Of a stretch of 32,653 nucleotides of DNA, positions 23,838-32,568 are shown one piece after another. The stretch covers positions 1 to 32,653 of the forward strand of contig SCUG01000462.1 of assembly GCA_004297645.1 (NCBI GenBank), written 5' to 3'. The notes beneath the pieces are model-generated. The model did no database searches. It was not told the origin of the DNA and worked only from the letters and a program-made list of their open reading frames with translations. Each line of letters starts with the position of its first letter. Within the stretch, counting starts at the first letter, position 1. Origin of the DNA: Saprospiraceae bacterium (GTDB taxonomy: Bacteria > Bacteroidota > Bacteroidia > Chitinophagales > Saprospiraceae). A program made the translations under genes and the position numbers.

Positions 23838-25153
23838 TAAATAAAAATATCGAGCACCAGACATCCGGCGAGGCCCACGAGGGAAACGATGGTTTCCATC
23901 AGTGTCCATGAGCGCAGGGTTTGGCCGATGCTCAGGTTGAAATATTCTTTAAAAAGCCAGAATCCCGTGTCGTTCACCTGCGAGCAGGTGAGGCTGCCGG
24001 CGCCGGTGGCCAGCACGAGTAATTCGGCATTGACGCCGGTGGTGGCCACCATTGGTGCCACGATGCCTGCCGCTGTCAGGGCCGCCACAGTGGCAGAGCC
24101 GAGGGCAATGCGCAACGCCGCCGCAATGCTCCACGCCATGACTAAAGGCGGCACCGCCGTGCCTTTCATCAGACCCACGATATAGTCGCTGGTGCCACTG
24201 TCCACGAGCACCTGTTTTAGCGCACCGCCACCGGCGATGATGAGCATAATCATGGCAATGGCCCCTACTGACTCGGTCATACTTTCCATCACCTGCCGCA
24301 CCGTGCGGCCCATTCGCACACCGAGGGTGTAAACGGCCACGAGGAGGGCGAGCAGCAGCGCCACCATGGGGTGCCCCAAAAATTGGAAGGCAAGGAAAAG
24401 CTCACCCTCGTGCGGCAGCAGCATTTTGGCCACGGCTGCCAGCGCCATCAAAAGCACGGGAATCAGCGCCGTGAGAACGGCTACCCAAAATGCTGGCCGT
24501 GGCTGGTCTTCTGCTACGTCAAGCTTATAAAGTCCTTTGGGCGGTGCGGCGTCTATATTTTTCAAGGTGGAAGCAAACAAAGGCCCGGCGAGCACGACGG
24601 CCGGTATGGCCAGAATGAGTCCGTAAAGCAACGTCAGGTGGATGTCGGCCCCGTAAAATTCCACGATGGCGGCAGGTGCCGGGTGGGGCGGCAAAAACCC
24701 ATGCGTCACCGAAAGGGAGGCTATCATTGGCACGCCCACGTACAGCAAAGGAAGCCGCGTGGATGCCGCCACAGCAAAGATGATGGGGATGACCATGAGA
24801 AATGCCACGGTGTAAAACAATGGCAGCCCGACGATGAACCCCGTCAGCACCATCGCCCATTGCACCCGCCGGACGCCAAATACAGCGATGAGCTTGTCTG
24901 TAATGCTCTGCACTGCGCCGCTCTCCGCCACAAGCGACCCCAGCATAGCACCGAATCCGAGAATCAGTGCCAGCGAGCCAAGGGTATCGCCAATGCCCTT
25001 CTCAATGGTGGTCACGACCTCCATCACCTGCATGCCGATGGCAACGCCAATACCCAATGCCACGCATATCAGCGCTATGAAGGCATTGATGCGAAAATAC
25101 ATGATGAGCACGAGCAGGCTGGCGATGCCGAGAGCGACGATGAGTAGAGGCAT
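23837..25153 (-). CDS. gntP: Gluconate:H+ symporter, GntP family
   Basis: This encodes 438 residues and is very hydrophobic, with about 12-14 membrane segments. GntP-family hallmarks are the N-terminal INAFIALICVALGIGVAIGM, GFGAMLGSLVAESGAVQ, SLSVTHGFLPPHPAP around residue 150 and GSLTCSQVNDTGFWLFKEYF near the C-terminus. The protein imports gluconate, and possibly related sugar acids, with protons. The kinase gene lies upstream and the dehydrogenase downstream, which supports gluconate as the substrate. The stop codon TAG touches the right end of the octamer hairpin, and the 5-prime flank carries a MITE-like element 30 nt before the start. Confidence 0.93.
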   Translation of the reverse strand: MPLLIVALGIASLLVLIMYFRINAFIALICVALGIGVAIGMQVMEVVTTIEKGIGDTLGSLALILGFGAMLGSLVAESGAVQSITDKLIAVFGVRRVQWAMVLTGFIVGLPLFYTVAFLMVIPIIFAVAASTRLPLLYVGVPMIASLSVTHGFLPPHPAPAAIVEFYGADIHLTLLYGLILAIPAVVLAGPLFASTLKNIDAAPPKGLYKLDVAEDQPRPAFWVAVLTALIPVLLMALAAVAKMLLPHEGELFLAFQFLGHPMVALLLALLVAVYTLGVRMGRTVRQVMESMTESVGAIAMIMLIIAGGGALKQVLVDSGTSDYIVGLMKGTAVPPLVMAWSIAAALRIALGSATVAALTAAGIVAPMVATTGVNAELLVLATGAGSLTCSQVNDTGFWLFKEYFNLSIGQTLRSWTLMETIVSLVGLAGCLVLDIFI

Positions 25154-25182
25154 AATGGTGGTTGGTGGTTAGTTGATTTTTG

Positions 25183-25289
25183 GTATCCCCTCAAAAAATG
25201 CTGGTATTTCGAGCGGCAGGGTTCAAAACCCTGCCGCTCGAAAAAACTGCGTAATTTTGGAAGACTCCCATTAATTTATGAGGGGATAC
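25183..25289. mobile_element. MITE-like element with 11-bp terminal inverted repeats
   Basis: GTATCCCCTCA (25183-25193) and TGAGGGGATAC (25279-25289) are perfect terminal inverted repeats. The interior has a 16-bp perfect hairpin with a 3-nt loop (25208-25223 with 25227-25242, TTCGAGCGGCAGGGTT arms). The right part, CTGCGTAATTTTGGAAGACT to the end, recurs inverted at 32550-32592. No ORF and no obvious target duplication were seen. It lies in the gntK-gntP spacer; 25290-25420 next to it holds no gene that I can support. Confidence 0.82.
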
Positions 25290-25420
25290 GATTTTTGTTT
25301 GATTTGGGGTTTCGGGGTTCGGGGCCTCACCCACCTTTCCATTCCCGCAGGGAGCCCGTCCTGGCCACGTTGGCTGCCAGCCCCCGGTTTGGGCGAGCCA
25401 AAGTAGGAAATTCCGGGGAA

Positions 25421-26875
25421 TCAAAAGAGCGGGGCAAGACGGGCAGCCGCTTTTTCATAGTTTCGGAGACAGGCTTTATAAACCTCGTGCCGCTCTGCAT
25501 CGGGGATGTATAGTTGTTTTGTTTTTAAAAACGGGCGGGCGGCTTCGAAATCCGGGAGAATGCCCAGCGCCTTCATGCCGAGCAGCACGGCGCCGAAAGC
25601 GGCACTGTCGCCGCTCTCCCGCACCAACACGTCCACGCCTGAAACATCGGCCATGATTTGCACCCACACGGGCATTTTAGTGAAACCGCCGTTGGCGTAA
25701 ATCCGCTGAATACCCACCCCCAATTCGCCCACTATTTTCCCAATTTGACAGAGATTGAAAACCACGCCTTCGAGCACGGCACGGCAAAAGTGCGCCTGAC
25801 GGTGCTGCGCAGATATGCCGAGGAAAACGCCCCTCGCCGCTTCGTTCCAAATGGGTGCCCGCTCGCCCTGTAGCCACGGCAAAAACAGTAGCCCGCCAGC
25901 GCCAGGGGGCGCCAATTGCGCAAGCCGGGCCACCTCAGCAAAAGGTATTTTCATAAAGTCCTCGCAAAACCACTGCAACGCACTGCCACCGTTGTTGGAT
26001 GCCCCGCCCGAAACGTACCAGCCCTCTGCGAGGAGGTAGTTGAAAATGCGGCCCTGGCCGTCGGGGAGCGCCACCTTTTGGCTCACGCGCAGCGCCGCAC
26101 TCGTGCCGATGGTAATGACCGCCTCGCCCGGAGCTGTGGCCAATTCGCCAAGGTTGGCAAGGCAGCCGTCGCTGGCGCCGGTGACCACCGGCGTATCTGC
26201 CGCAATGCCCAACGTTTCGGCAACGCCGGGCCGCCATTTTCGAAAAACATGATACGGCGAAACGGGAGCAGAAAGCCTTTCGGGCCGGAGGCCCGCAAAA
26301 TCGAGCGCTTCGGCGTGCCAGTGCAACGCCGCATGGCCGAACAAACCAGTGGCCGAGGCCAATGAGTAATCTATCGCCCATTCGCCGGTCAGGTGGAAAA
26401 TGAGATATTCTTTGATAGACACGAATTTGTGTGCCCGCTTGAAAAGCTCCGCTTCGTGGTCGCGCAGCCAGGCTATTTTACACAGTGGACTCATGCTGTG
26501 GAGCGGGGTGCCGGTGTGCCGGTAAATCGAGGCACCCACCGGGCTGGATTTCAATTGCGAAGCATAACCACTGCTGCGGTTATCGGCCCAGATGATGCAA
26601 CGGGAAAGCGCCCCGCCCGCTGCATCCACGGCCAATACACCGTGCATGGCGGCGCTCAGGGCGATGCCCGCCAATTGCCTCCCCGGCCGGGCGGCCTTCT
26701 TCAGCACTTCCAGGCAGGCGGCTGCTACCACATCCGCGTCCTGTTCGGCATAGCCGGGCTGCGGCGAGGCAATGGGATAAGATGCACTTTCGGAAGCCAG
26801 CAGCCGGCCCTGTGCCGAGACGGCGATGGCCTTTGCGTTGGTGGTGCCGATGTCGAGTCCGATGAGGTATGGCAA
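25421..26875 (-). CDS. gntK: Gluconokinase, FGGY family
   Basis: This encodes 484 residues. It phosphorylates gluconate to 6-phosphogluconate with ATP. YLIGLDIGTTNAKAIAV at the N-terminus is the phosphate-1 loop of the FGGY/actin fold; ALSAAMHGVLAVD, IIWADNRSS, VVTGASDGCLANLG (catalytic Asp region), VITIGTSAALRVS and RIYANGGFTKMPVWVQIMAD complete the two lobes. FGGY kinases look alike, so gluconate specificity rests on the adjacent gntP and gntZ. The start is TTG at 26875: no ATG or GTG exists in frame before the DIGTT motif. It leads the gnt cluster. A terminator-shaped hairpin lies 41 nt upstream. Confidence 0.9.
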   Translation of the reverse strand: MPYLIGLDIGTTNAKAIAVSAQGRLLASESASYPIASPQPGYAEQDADVVAAACLEVLKKAARPGRQLAGIALSAAMHGVLAVDAAGGALSRCIIWADNRSSGYASQLKSSPVGASIYRHTGTPLHSMSPLCKIAWLRDHEAELFKRAHKFVSIKEYLIFHLTGEWAIDYSLASATGLFGHAALHWHAEALDFAGLRPERLSAPVSPYHVFRKWRPGVAETLGIAADTPVVTGASDGCLANLGELATAPGEAVITIGTSAALRVSQKVALPDGQGRIFNYLLAEGWYVSGGASNNGGSALQWFCEDFMKIPFAEVARLAQLAPPGAGGLLFLPWLQGERAPIWNEAARGVFLGISAQHRQAHFCRAVLEGVVFNLCQIGKIVGELGVGIQRIYANGGFTKMPVWVQIMADVSGVDVLVRESGDSAAFGAVLLGMKALGILPDFEAARPFLKTKQLYIPDAERHEVYKACLRNYEKAAARLAPLF

Positions 26876-26915
26876 TGGTTTTGGATTGAAATTGGTAAAA
26901 GCCCCAAAGTAAAAA

Positions 26916-26945
26916 AGCTCCGGGAAATTTGGTACCCCCGGAGCT
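26916..26945 (-). terminator. Terminator-shaped hairpin upstream of gntK
   Basis: AGCTCCGGG (26916-26924) pairs with CCCGGAGCT (26937-26945), a 9-bp stem with a 12-nt loop. On the minus strand the stem is followed directly by TTTTTT, a complete intrinsic terminator. It points toward gntK and ends 41 nt before its TTG start, so it could act as an attenuator in the leader or end an unseen upstream transcript. Confidence 0.75.
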
Positions 26946-27019
26946 ATTTACCCGGCATGGCGGCATTACATTCGCTGGCAGTGGATAGATGGGAAAACCG
27001 AAGCACTGTTTCAAGCGGC

Positions 27020-27060
27020 AACAGGGGTGGTGCAACCTCCTTTTTACACCTGCCCCTGTT
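27020..27060. repeat. Hairpin in the gntK-maeB intergenic region
   Basis: AACAGGGGTGGTG (27020-27032) faces CACCTGCCCCTGTT (27047-27060), an imperfect 12-13 bp stem. Read toward gntK, the loop contains AAGGAGG. The whole divergent region 26876-27321 has no gene I can support; a weak CACCTTTG box lies near 27275 upstream of maeB. Confidence 0.55.
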
Positions 27061-27321
27061 AATGAGTGTCATATTATTTGTACGATTTTCCATTGCACAG
27101 ATCAAACCAAACCCTTCTTTTGGAGAGCCGGAAATGAACGCGAAAGTCGCAATTACAAAAAAAATACAGCCTGGAAAAGCCCGGAAAAAATAGCCAAAAG
27201 CTGTAACCTTAGAAGTGTGAACTTCACCAGCTAAATTGCCAAAAATCATTAGGGGACTGCTGGAAAAATGCTCACCTTTGTGTCCTCAAAATTCGATGCA
27301 CTATCACCTAACAAATGAATT

Positions 27322-29622
27322 ATGAACCAGTCAGATAAAACCAAAGACGGCCTGCGAAAAGCAACCCTGGATTACCACGAATTCCCGCGCCACGGCAAAA
27401 TAGAAGTGCGGCCTACCAAACCCTGCGTCACCCAGGAGGATTTGTCAATGGCCTACACCCCCGGCGTCGCCGAGCCATGTTTAGACATCGCCAAGGACCC
27501 CTCGCTGGCAAGGCGCTACACCGCAAAAGGCAACCTCGTCGCCGTGGTCAGCAACGGCACCGCCGTGCTCGGCCTCGGCAACATCGGCCCCCTCGCCAGC
27601 AAACCCGTCATGGAGGGCAAGGGCGTACTCTTCAAAAGATTCGCCGACATAGACGTGTTTGACATCGAGGTGGACTCCGAAGACCCCCAACAAGTCATCA
27701 ACACCGTGCGCAATATCGCACCGACTTTTGGCGGCATCAACCTCGAAGACATCAAAGCGCCGGAGTGTTTTGAAATTGAGGAGACCCTGAAACGGGAACT
27801 CGACATCCCCGTCTTTCACGATGACCAGCACGGCACGGCCATCATCTCCGGGGCAGCCCTGCTCAACGCATTAGAATTGGTGAAAAAAAACATCGCCAAA
27901 GTCACCTTAGTCGTCAGTGGCGCCGGGGCAGCCGGCATCGCCTGCGCCAACTTTTACATCAGCCTCGGCGTGAAATTAGAGAACATCCTGATGGTGGACA
28001 GCAAGGGTGTGCTTTGGACTGGCCGCGGCGACGACGACCGCAACAAATACAAAAAGAAATTCTTCCGCCAAACCAAAGCCCGTACCCTCGGCGACGCCGT
28101 CCGCGGCGCCGACGTATTTTGCGGCGCTTCTACAAAGGATATTTTAAAACCCGACATGGTGCGCCTCATGGCCGACAGGCCCATCATCTTCGCCTTGGCA
28201 AACCCCGACCCGGAAATCAGCTACGCCGCCGCCAAAGAGGCCCGGCCCGACGCCATCGTCGCCACCGGCCGCAGCGATTATCCCAACCAGGTGAACAACG
28301 TGCTGGGCTTCCCTTCCATCTTCCGCGGCGCCCTCGACGTGGAAGCTACCGCCATCAACGAAGAAATGAAAATGGCAGCGTCCAAGGCTCTCGCCGCCTT
28401 GGCAAAAGAAGAGGTGCCCGACGCCGTGAAAAAGGCTTACGACGACATGGATTTCTCTTTCGGCCCCGACTACATCATTCCAAAACCCTTCGACCCCAGG
28501 GTGCTCGTCTGGGGTGCTACGGCAGTAGCGGAGGCCGCCATGCGCAGCGGCGTTGCCCGCAGACACCTCGACTTAGATAAATACCGCGAGTCGCTCAAAG
28601 TAAAGATGGACTGGTCGCGGGAGTTCATGCGCAAGATTTACATCATGGCCAAAAAAGACCCCAAGCGCATCGTGTTCCCAGAAGGCGACCATCCGAAAAT
28701 TATTTGGGCTGCCAGCGAACTGGCGCAAGAAGGCTACGCCATACCCATCCTTTTAACTAAAAACAAGAAGGCATTGCTGACCAAGTTCAAAGAACTGCAC
28801 CACGACGCCAAAAATATCGAAATCGTAGAACCGGGAAATTGGCCCTACCTCGACGACTATGCGCAGGAATACTACCGCCTGCGGCAGCGCAAAGGCAAAA
28901 CCAAAGATGGCGCAGTGCTCAGCATGGAAAACTTCTTCTACTTCGGTACCATGATGGTGCACATGGGCCATGCCGACGGCCTCGTGGCCGGGGTCAGCGT
29001 AAGCGTGCCATCTGTGCTGCGCCCTGCGCTGAAAATCATCGGCCCGCGGAAAGGCGGCAAAATCGTGGGTGGCATGTACCTGCTCCAACACGAGGGCAAG
29101 AGTTACTTCTTCGCCGACTCGGCGGTGAACATCAACCCCACGGCCGGCCAGTTGGTGGAAATCACGCTGATGGCAGCCGATGAAATGGAACGCATGCAAA
29201 TAGAACCACGCGCGGCCATGCTCTCGTTTTCCAATTTCGGCTCGGTGCGTTCTCCCGAAACGGAGAAAATGCGCGAAGCCGTGGAGCAGGTGCGGCAACT
29301 GCGGCCCGCCATGACCATAGATGGGCCTATGCAACCCGACGTAGCGCTCAATCCCAATTTCAGGGCCGAACATTTCCCGTTTGCCGAGCTTAACCGGGAA
29401 CCTAACCTGCTGGTGTTCCCGAACCTCGATGCCGCCAATATCAGCTTGCGCTTAGTGCGCCAACTGAGCAACGCCCATATCATTGGCCCTATCATGTTCG
29501 GTATGGCCAAGCCCATCCAAACCTTGCAAAAGGGCACCGAGGTCAACAACATTGTGAATGTGGCTGCCATTGCCTGTGTGGATGCTCAGAAAATAGAAGC
29601 ACAAAAATTGGCGGCTGTTTAA
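27322..29622 (+). CDS. maeB: NADP-dependent malic enzyme with phosphotransacetylase-like domain
   Basis: This encodes 766 residues, the normal length of MaeB. It decarboxylates malate oxidatively to pyruvate and CO2, making NADPH. The malic part (about 1-430) has MAYTPGVAEPC, FHDDQHGTAIISGAALLNAL and VVSGAGAAGIACANFY for malate, metal and dinucleotide binding. The C-terminal part (about 440-766) is the phosphate acetyl/butaryltransferase-like domain (RIVFPEGDHPKIIWAAS, FADSAVNINPTAGQLVEI, IIGPIMFGMAKPI), which in homologues binds acetyl-CoA as an allosteric sensor rather than catalysing. The gene is monocistronic, with a long hairpin after its stop. It is divergent from gntK. Confidence 0.95.
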   Translation: MNQSDKTKDGLRKATLDYHEFPRHGKIEVRPTKPCVTQEDLSMAYTPGVAEPCLDIAKDPSLARRYTAKGNLVAVVSNGTAVLGLGNIGPLASKPVMEGKGVLFKRFADIDVFDIEVDSEDPQQVINTVRNIAPTFGGINLEDIKAPECFEIEETLKRELDIPVFHDDQHGTAIISGAALLNALELVKKNIAKVTLVVSGAGAAGIACANFYISLGVKLENILMVDSKGVLWTGRGDDDRNKYKKKFFRQTKARTLGDAVRGADVFCGASTKDILKPDMVRLMADRPIIFALANPDPEISYAAAKEARPDAIVATGRSDYPNQVNNVLGFPSIFRGALDVEATAINEEMKMAASKALAALAKEEVPDAVKKAYDDMDFSFGPDYIIPKPFDPRVLVWGATAVAEAAMRSGVARRHLDLDKYRESLKVKMDWSREFMRKIYIMAKKDPKRIVFPEGDHPKIIWAASELAQEGYAIPILLTKNKKALLTKFKELHHDAKNIEIVEPGNWPYLDDYAQEYYRLRQRKGKTKDGAVLSMENFFYFGTMMVHMGHADGLVAGVSVSVPSVLRPALKIIGPRKGGKIVGGMYLLQHEGKSYFFADSAVNINPTAGQLVEITLMAADEMERMQIEPRAAMLSFSNFGSVRSPETEKMREAVEQVRQLRPAMTIDGPMQPDVALNPNFRAEHFPFAELNREPNLLVFPNLDAANISLRLVRQLSNAHIIGPIMFGMAKPIQTLQKGTEVNNIVNVAAIACVDAQKIEAQKLAAV

Positions 29623-29632
29623 ACTGAGGTTT

Positions 29633-29683
29633 AGGAGGTGTAAGAGGTTTAGCTCCAAACGTGCTAAACCTCTTACACCTCCT
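29633..29683. terminator. Perfect 21-bp hairpin after maeB
   Basis: AGGAGGTGTAAGAGGTTTAGC (29633-29653, 21 nt) pairs perfectly with 29663-29683; the loop is TCCAAACGT. The A-rich 3-prime flank gives no clear U-tract on the plus strand. The arm words GGTTTAG and TTTAGGAGG match the repeat at 14873-14907, so it is probably a dispersed element used as a terminator. Confidence 0.8.
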
Positions 29684-29730
29684 TAAACTTCACACAACTC
29701 AACCGCCCGGCAACGAAAATCTTAGCTCCC

Positions 29731-30753
29731 TTGAAACTGAAACTGCACCCCTTCACCTTAGTTTTGAATGAGCCTTTCACCATTTCGAGGGGTTCGTATT
29801 CTCAGCGCAAAGCGCTGTTCGTCGAGTTATTATCGGGAGATAAAAGCGGTTTTGGCGAAGCCTCGGAGCACGCTTACTACGGCGTAAATTTCGACGATTT
29901 GCAGGCCAAAGCTGCTGCCATACAGCCCATCGTCGAAGGGTATGCCTTCGACAATCCCGCAAATTTTTGGGAATACATGCGGCCTCATTTAGCAGGCGCC
30001 CCTTTTCTGCAATGTGCGCTCGACGAAGCCGCCCACGACTTGTACGGTAAGCTCTGCGACCGGCCTTGCCAGGAGCTTTGGGAAATGCCGAACGATGGCC
30101 CGCTCCCGAAAACAAGTTTCACCCTGAGCATGGACACCACGGAAAATTTAGTGGAAAAGGTGAAATCTCACCGTTTTGAAATTTACAAAATCAAGTTGGG
30201 CACCTCAGATGATTTGGCCGTTCTGGCGGCACTGCGCCCTCACACCAAAGCGGTGTTTCGGGTGGATGCCAACTGCGCCTGGACGGCGGAGGAAGCCGTC
30301 ATGAATTCCATCAAAATGAAAAACTTAGGCGTGGAATTCATGGAGCAGCCCCTGCCCGCCGGCGATTGGGAAGGCATGGAAAAAGTGTACGCCGGTTCAG
30401 CACTCCCCGTCTTTGCCGACGAGGCCTGTGTTGGCGAAGCGGATGTTGGAAAATGCGCCTCCTCCTTCCACGGCATCAACATCAAGTTGATGAAATGCGG
30501 CGGCCTCACCCCTGCCCTTCGCATGATAAAGCAGGCCCGCACCCTCGGACTGAAAGTGATGTGCGGCTGCATGGTGGAAAGCTCAGTGGGCATCTCGGCC
30601 ATCGCCCAGTTACTGCCCTTGCTCGATTATGTGGACATGGATGGGCCGCTGTTTTTGAAAAACAACCCCGCCAGGGGTGCCCGTATTCTGAACGACGGAA
30701 CCATCGTCCTGCCTGCCTCGCCGGGGTTGGGTATTCATTTTCTAAAGGCTTAG
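29731..30753 (+). CDS. Dipeptide epimerase (L-Ala-D/L-Glu type), enolase superfamily
   Basis: This encodes 340 residues. The family epimerises L-Ala-D-Glu and related dipeptides, usually from murein turnover. Catalytic KxK is at K153/K155 (IYKIKLG); metal ligands are D179 (VDAN), E205 (MEQPL) and D230 (FADEA); the second base is K252 in NIKLMKCGG; and the C-terminal D302-M-D304 matches the DxD that binds the substrate amino group. The N-terminal capping domain includes EASEHAYYG. The start is TTG at 29731, because no ATG or GTG exists in frame upstream and the conserved N-terminus begins here. Without a murein-recycling gene nearby, other dipeptides remain possible. Confidence 0.92.
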   Translation: MKLKLHPFTLVLNEPFTISRGSYSQRKALFVELLSGDKSGFGEASEHAYYGVNFDDLQAKAAAIQPIVEGYAFDNPANFWEYMRPHLAGAPFLQCALDEAAHDLYGKLCDRPCQELWEMPNDGPLPKTSFTLSMDTTENLVEKVKSHRFEIYKIKLGTSDDLAVLAALRPHTKAVFRVDANCAWTAEEAVMNSIKMKNLGVEFMEQPLPAGDWEGMEKVYAGSALPVFADEACVGEADVGKCASSFHGINIKLMKCGGLTPALRMIKQARTLGLKVMCGCMVESSVGISAIAQLLPLLDYVDMDGPLFLKNNPARGARILNDGTIVLPASPGLGIHFLKA

Positions 30754-30804
30754 AAAATTCTACCTGCCACAGCCGTGTTTGTCCTGGCACATTCCAAAAA
30801 AAAA

Positions 30805-30840
30805 ATCGTGGCAGCACCGGTACTCCGGCACTGCCACGAT
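30805..30840 (-). terminator. Intrinsic terminator for the carbonic anhydrase gene
   Basis: ATCGTGGCAGCACCGG (30805-30820) pairs with CCGGCACTGCCACGAT (30825-30840), 14 of 16 positions. On the minus strand the stem is followed by about nine U residues (plus-strand A-run 30796-30804). It also lies downstream of the converging epimerase gene. Confidence 0.88.
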
Positions 30841-30876
30841 ATTGCAAGCGTGCTATCTAAGAGAGAGAAAACACGC

Positions 30877-31788
30877 TTATTGTGCCCTTACAAGGCGGGA
30901 ATTCAACGGCTCTACCGGGCGATAGTTTTCGTGAAGGATTTCTTCCAATTCCACGAGTTGCTCATGGGAAGCGTGGATGGTGCTTGACCATACCATCCAA
31001 CTGACAATTTCAGAGCAGGGCGGTGTAGTCAGGGAGCCTTCATACCACCAGAAATGTTGCTTCAACCAATGGTTGTAATTCTGCGGCATCAGCTCGTTGG
31101 CGTTGTAAGAATCGGCAGATTCATAATCGCCTTCGCTATGCGGGAAATGCTCCAGGAAATCAGCAAAGAAGGGGTTTTCGGCACCTTCTTCGATGAAAAC
31201 GCCGATGACTGCCAGCTTGCCGGTGCTCAGGTTTTTGTGCACGAAGTGAATCTCCGCAGGGAAATGCTCGCCATTCACTGTGTGCTCAGAGGCAGCATGT
31301 AAGTGGAACTGCAACAGGTGGTACTTCTGCCCATTGAGCGTGATGTAGCTGCCCTGGTTGTGGTTTGTAGCCAAATCGCCGGGCTGGTCGTAGTTGAATT
31401 GAATGGTGTGACCATTGTTGACGATGTGGGTTTCGGAGTTCTCCCAATAAAAATAGAGGGATTTAGATTTTTTCCGGGCTGGTGGCGGCACAATGTTTAC
31501 CGGAGACTGTGCCACGCCGCCGCACGACCACTCGGGGCAAAGCTCAGCCCAATGGTCAGGACCTTCCGGGCCTTCGTAATGCCAATGGATTTCGTCGCCA
31601 TTACAATCTGTGCGCAGAGAAATGCTGCCGTCGTTGCCGGGCGTGTAAACCGAAGCGGTGCCTTCGTCTGCCACGTTCACGGGGGGAGAAATATCCTGCG
31701 TCGCATTCGAGCAGGAGCTAAAAGTGAGGGTAGCCAACATAGCAAAGGCCAGCGCTGGCACCAGGAAAAAAGTTTTAAATGACTTCAT
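30877..31788 (-). CDS. Alpha-carbonic anhydrase, exported lipoprotein
   Basis: This encodes 303 residues. It hydrates CO2 to bicarbonate in the periplasm or on the surface. A signal peptide ends in a lipobox-like FSSC with C26. The alpha-CA core starts near HWHYEGPEGPDHW (residues 68-80), then QSPVNI, LLQFHLHAASEH with zinc ligands H162 and H164, EIHFVH with H181, and the pocket motif GSLTTPPCSEIVSWMVW near 255. The length is longer than bacterial homologues of about 250 because of a 40-residue linker after the lipid site. It is monocistronic, with its own terminator and a probable promoter about 210 nt upstream. Confidence 0.94.
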   Translation of the reverse strand: MKSFKTFFLVPALAFAMLATLTFSSCSNATQDISPPVNVADEGTASVYTPGNDGSISLRTDCNGDEIHWHYEGPEGPDHWAELCPEWSCGGVAQSPVNIVPPPARKKSKSLYFYWENSETHIVNNGHTIQFNYDQPGDLATNHNQGSYITLNGQKYHLLQFHLHAASEHTVNGEHFPAEIHFVHKNLSTGKLAVIGVFIEEGAENPFFADFLEHFPHSEGDYESADSYNANELMPQNYNHWLKQHFWWYEGSLTTPPCSEIVSWMVWSSTIHASHEQLVELEEILHENYRPVEPLNSRLVRAQ

Positions 31789-31995
31789 GATATGAAAGGT
31801 TTAAGTTAAGAAATACAACGCATAGCATCCATGCCGTGTATCGGGCCTTATAGTTCGCAAAGCATAGAGTTGACCTATAAGCTATCTCAAGAGTATAAAA
31901 GTAGCAGGATGTGTGAATGAAATTGCGTAAAACGCCGGCTGAAAGTTGGGATGGAAATATTCTTTAGAGGTCTATCAAACACTAATTCAAGTTGA

Positions 31996-32024
31996 CAAAT
32001 GTAATTTTAATTTTTGTTTTCCAA
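31996..32024 (-). promoter_or_regulatory. Probable promoter for the carbonic anhydrase gene
   Basis: On the minus strand TTG (32024-32022), 18 nt, then TACATTTG (32003-31996), an exact -7 match. The predicted leader is about 200 nt. The rest of 31789-32217 is A+T-rich and shows no gene or strong hairpin. Confidence 0.5.
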
Positions 32025-32217
32025 ACAACCTTGCAGATTTTTTTTGCGTACAAATTTCATGGCTTTGAGCTGGCATTTATTTTCAAGGGTAAGCCTGCGG
32101 CTGGCAGCGCAAACCAACCGTCATAGCGCACTAAATTTATAGCAATAATAGTTGGGGAAGTTGCCGCTCATTGCTAATTTGGCAACAAAATAAACTGGCT
32201 GCATTTTCATAATCAAC

Positions 32218-32568
32218 ATGACCCTCAACCTGCGAACAATAGTACGAGTGCCACAGCGAATGCTGTGGGCCTTCGTCATGGAGAGCAAAGAGACGAAGGA
32301 GATGCTGCACATCTTTGCCCGGCAGGGCAAAAAGATACTGATAGTGCGGTCAGCGGAAGGGCCATCGGAGGAGGAAATGAAAAAGGCCGTCGAACAGCTC
32401 AAGGACATTCCACGGATTCTTCCTTTCTTCATTCTTATCGTGGTGCCCGCACCCGGAGTCACCGAAGGTTATGTTTTACTGGCCATAACACTGGAAAAAT
32501 GGTTGGGGCAAAAGGTGAACCTGCTGCCCAGCCATTTCAAAAATATTTTGTATTCCCTCATAAATTAA
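32218..32568 (+). CDS. Small uncharacterised protein with one membrane segment (LETM1-like pattern)
   Basis: This encodes 116 residues. The N-terminal half is charged and helical (ESKETKEMLHIFARQGKK). PRILPFFILIVVPAPGVTEGYVLLAITL (residues about 68-95, quoted only in part as LPFFILIVVPAPGVTEGY) is a hydrophobic segment, followed by KVNLLPSHFKN. The order L-PF-x-VP-x-G-x-E-x-LL and LLPS-x-F recalls the core of LETM1-like proteins of Bacteroidota, so a membrane-associated relative is possible, but it is much shorter. The last codons (YSLIN and stop) lie inside the dispersed element at 32550, so the natural C-terminus may have been replaced. Confidence 0.65.
   Translation: MTLNLRTIVRVPQRMLWAFVMESKETKEMLHIFARQGKKILIVRSAEGPSEEEMKKAVEQLKDIPRILPFFILIVVPAPGVTEGYVLLAITLEKWLGQKVNLLPSHFKNILYSLIN

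Noticed and set aside
26944..27249. 101-residue minus-strand open frame upstream of gntK
   Set aside because: It ends inside the terminator stem, has no recognisable domain and overlaps hairpin DNA. I treat the region as a leader, though a small gene is not excluded.
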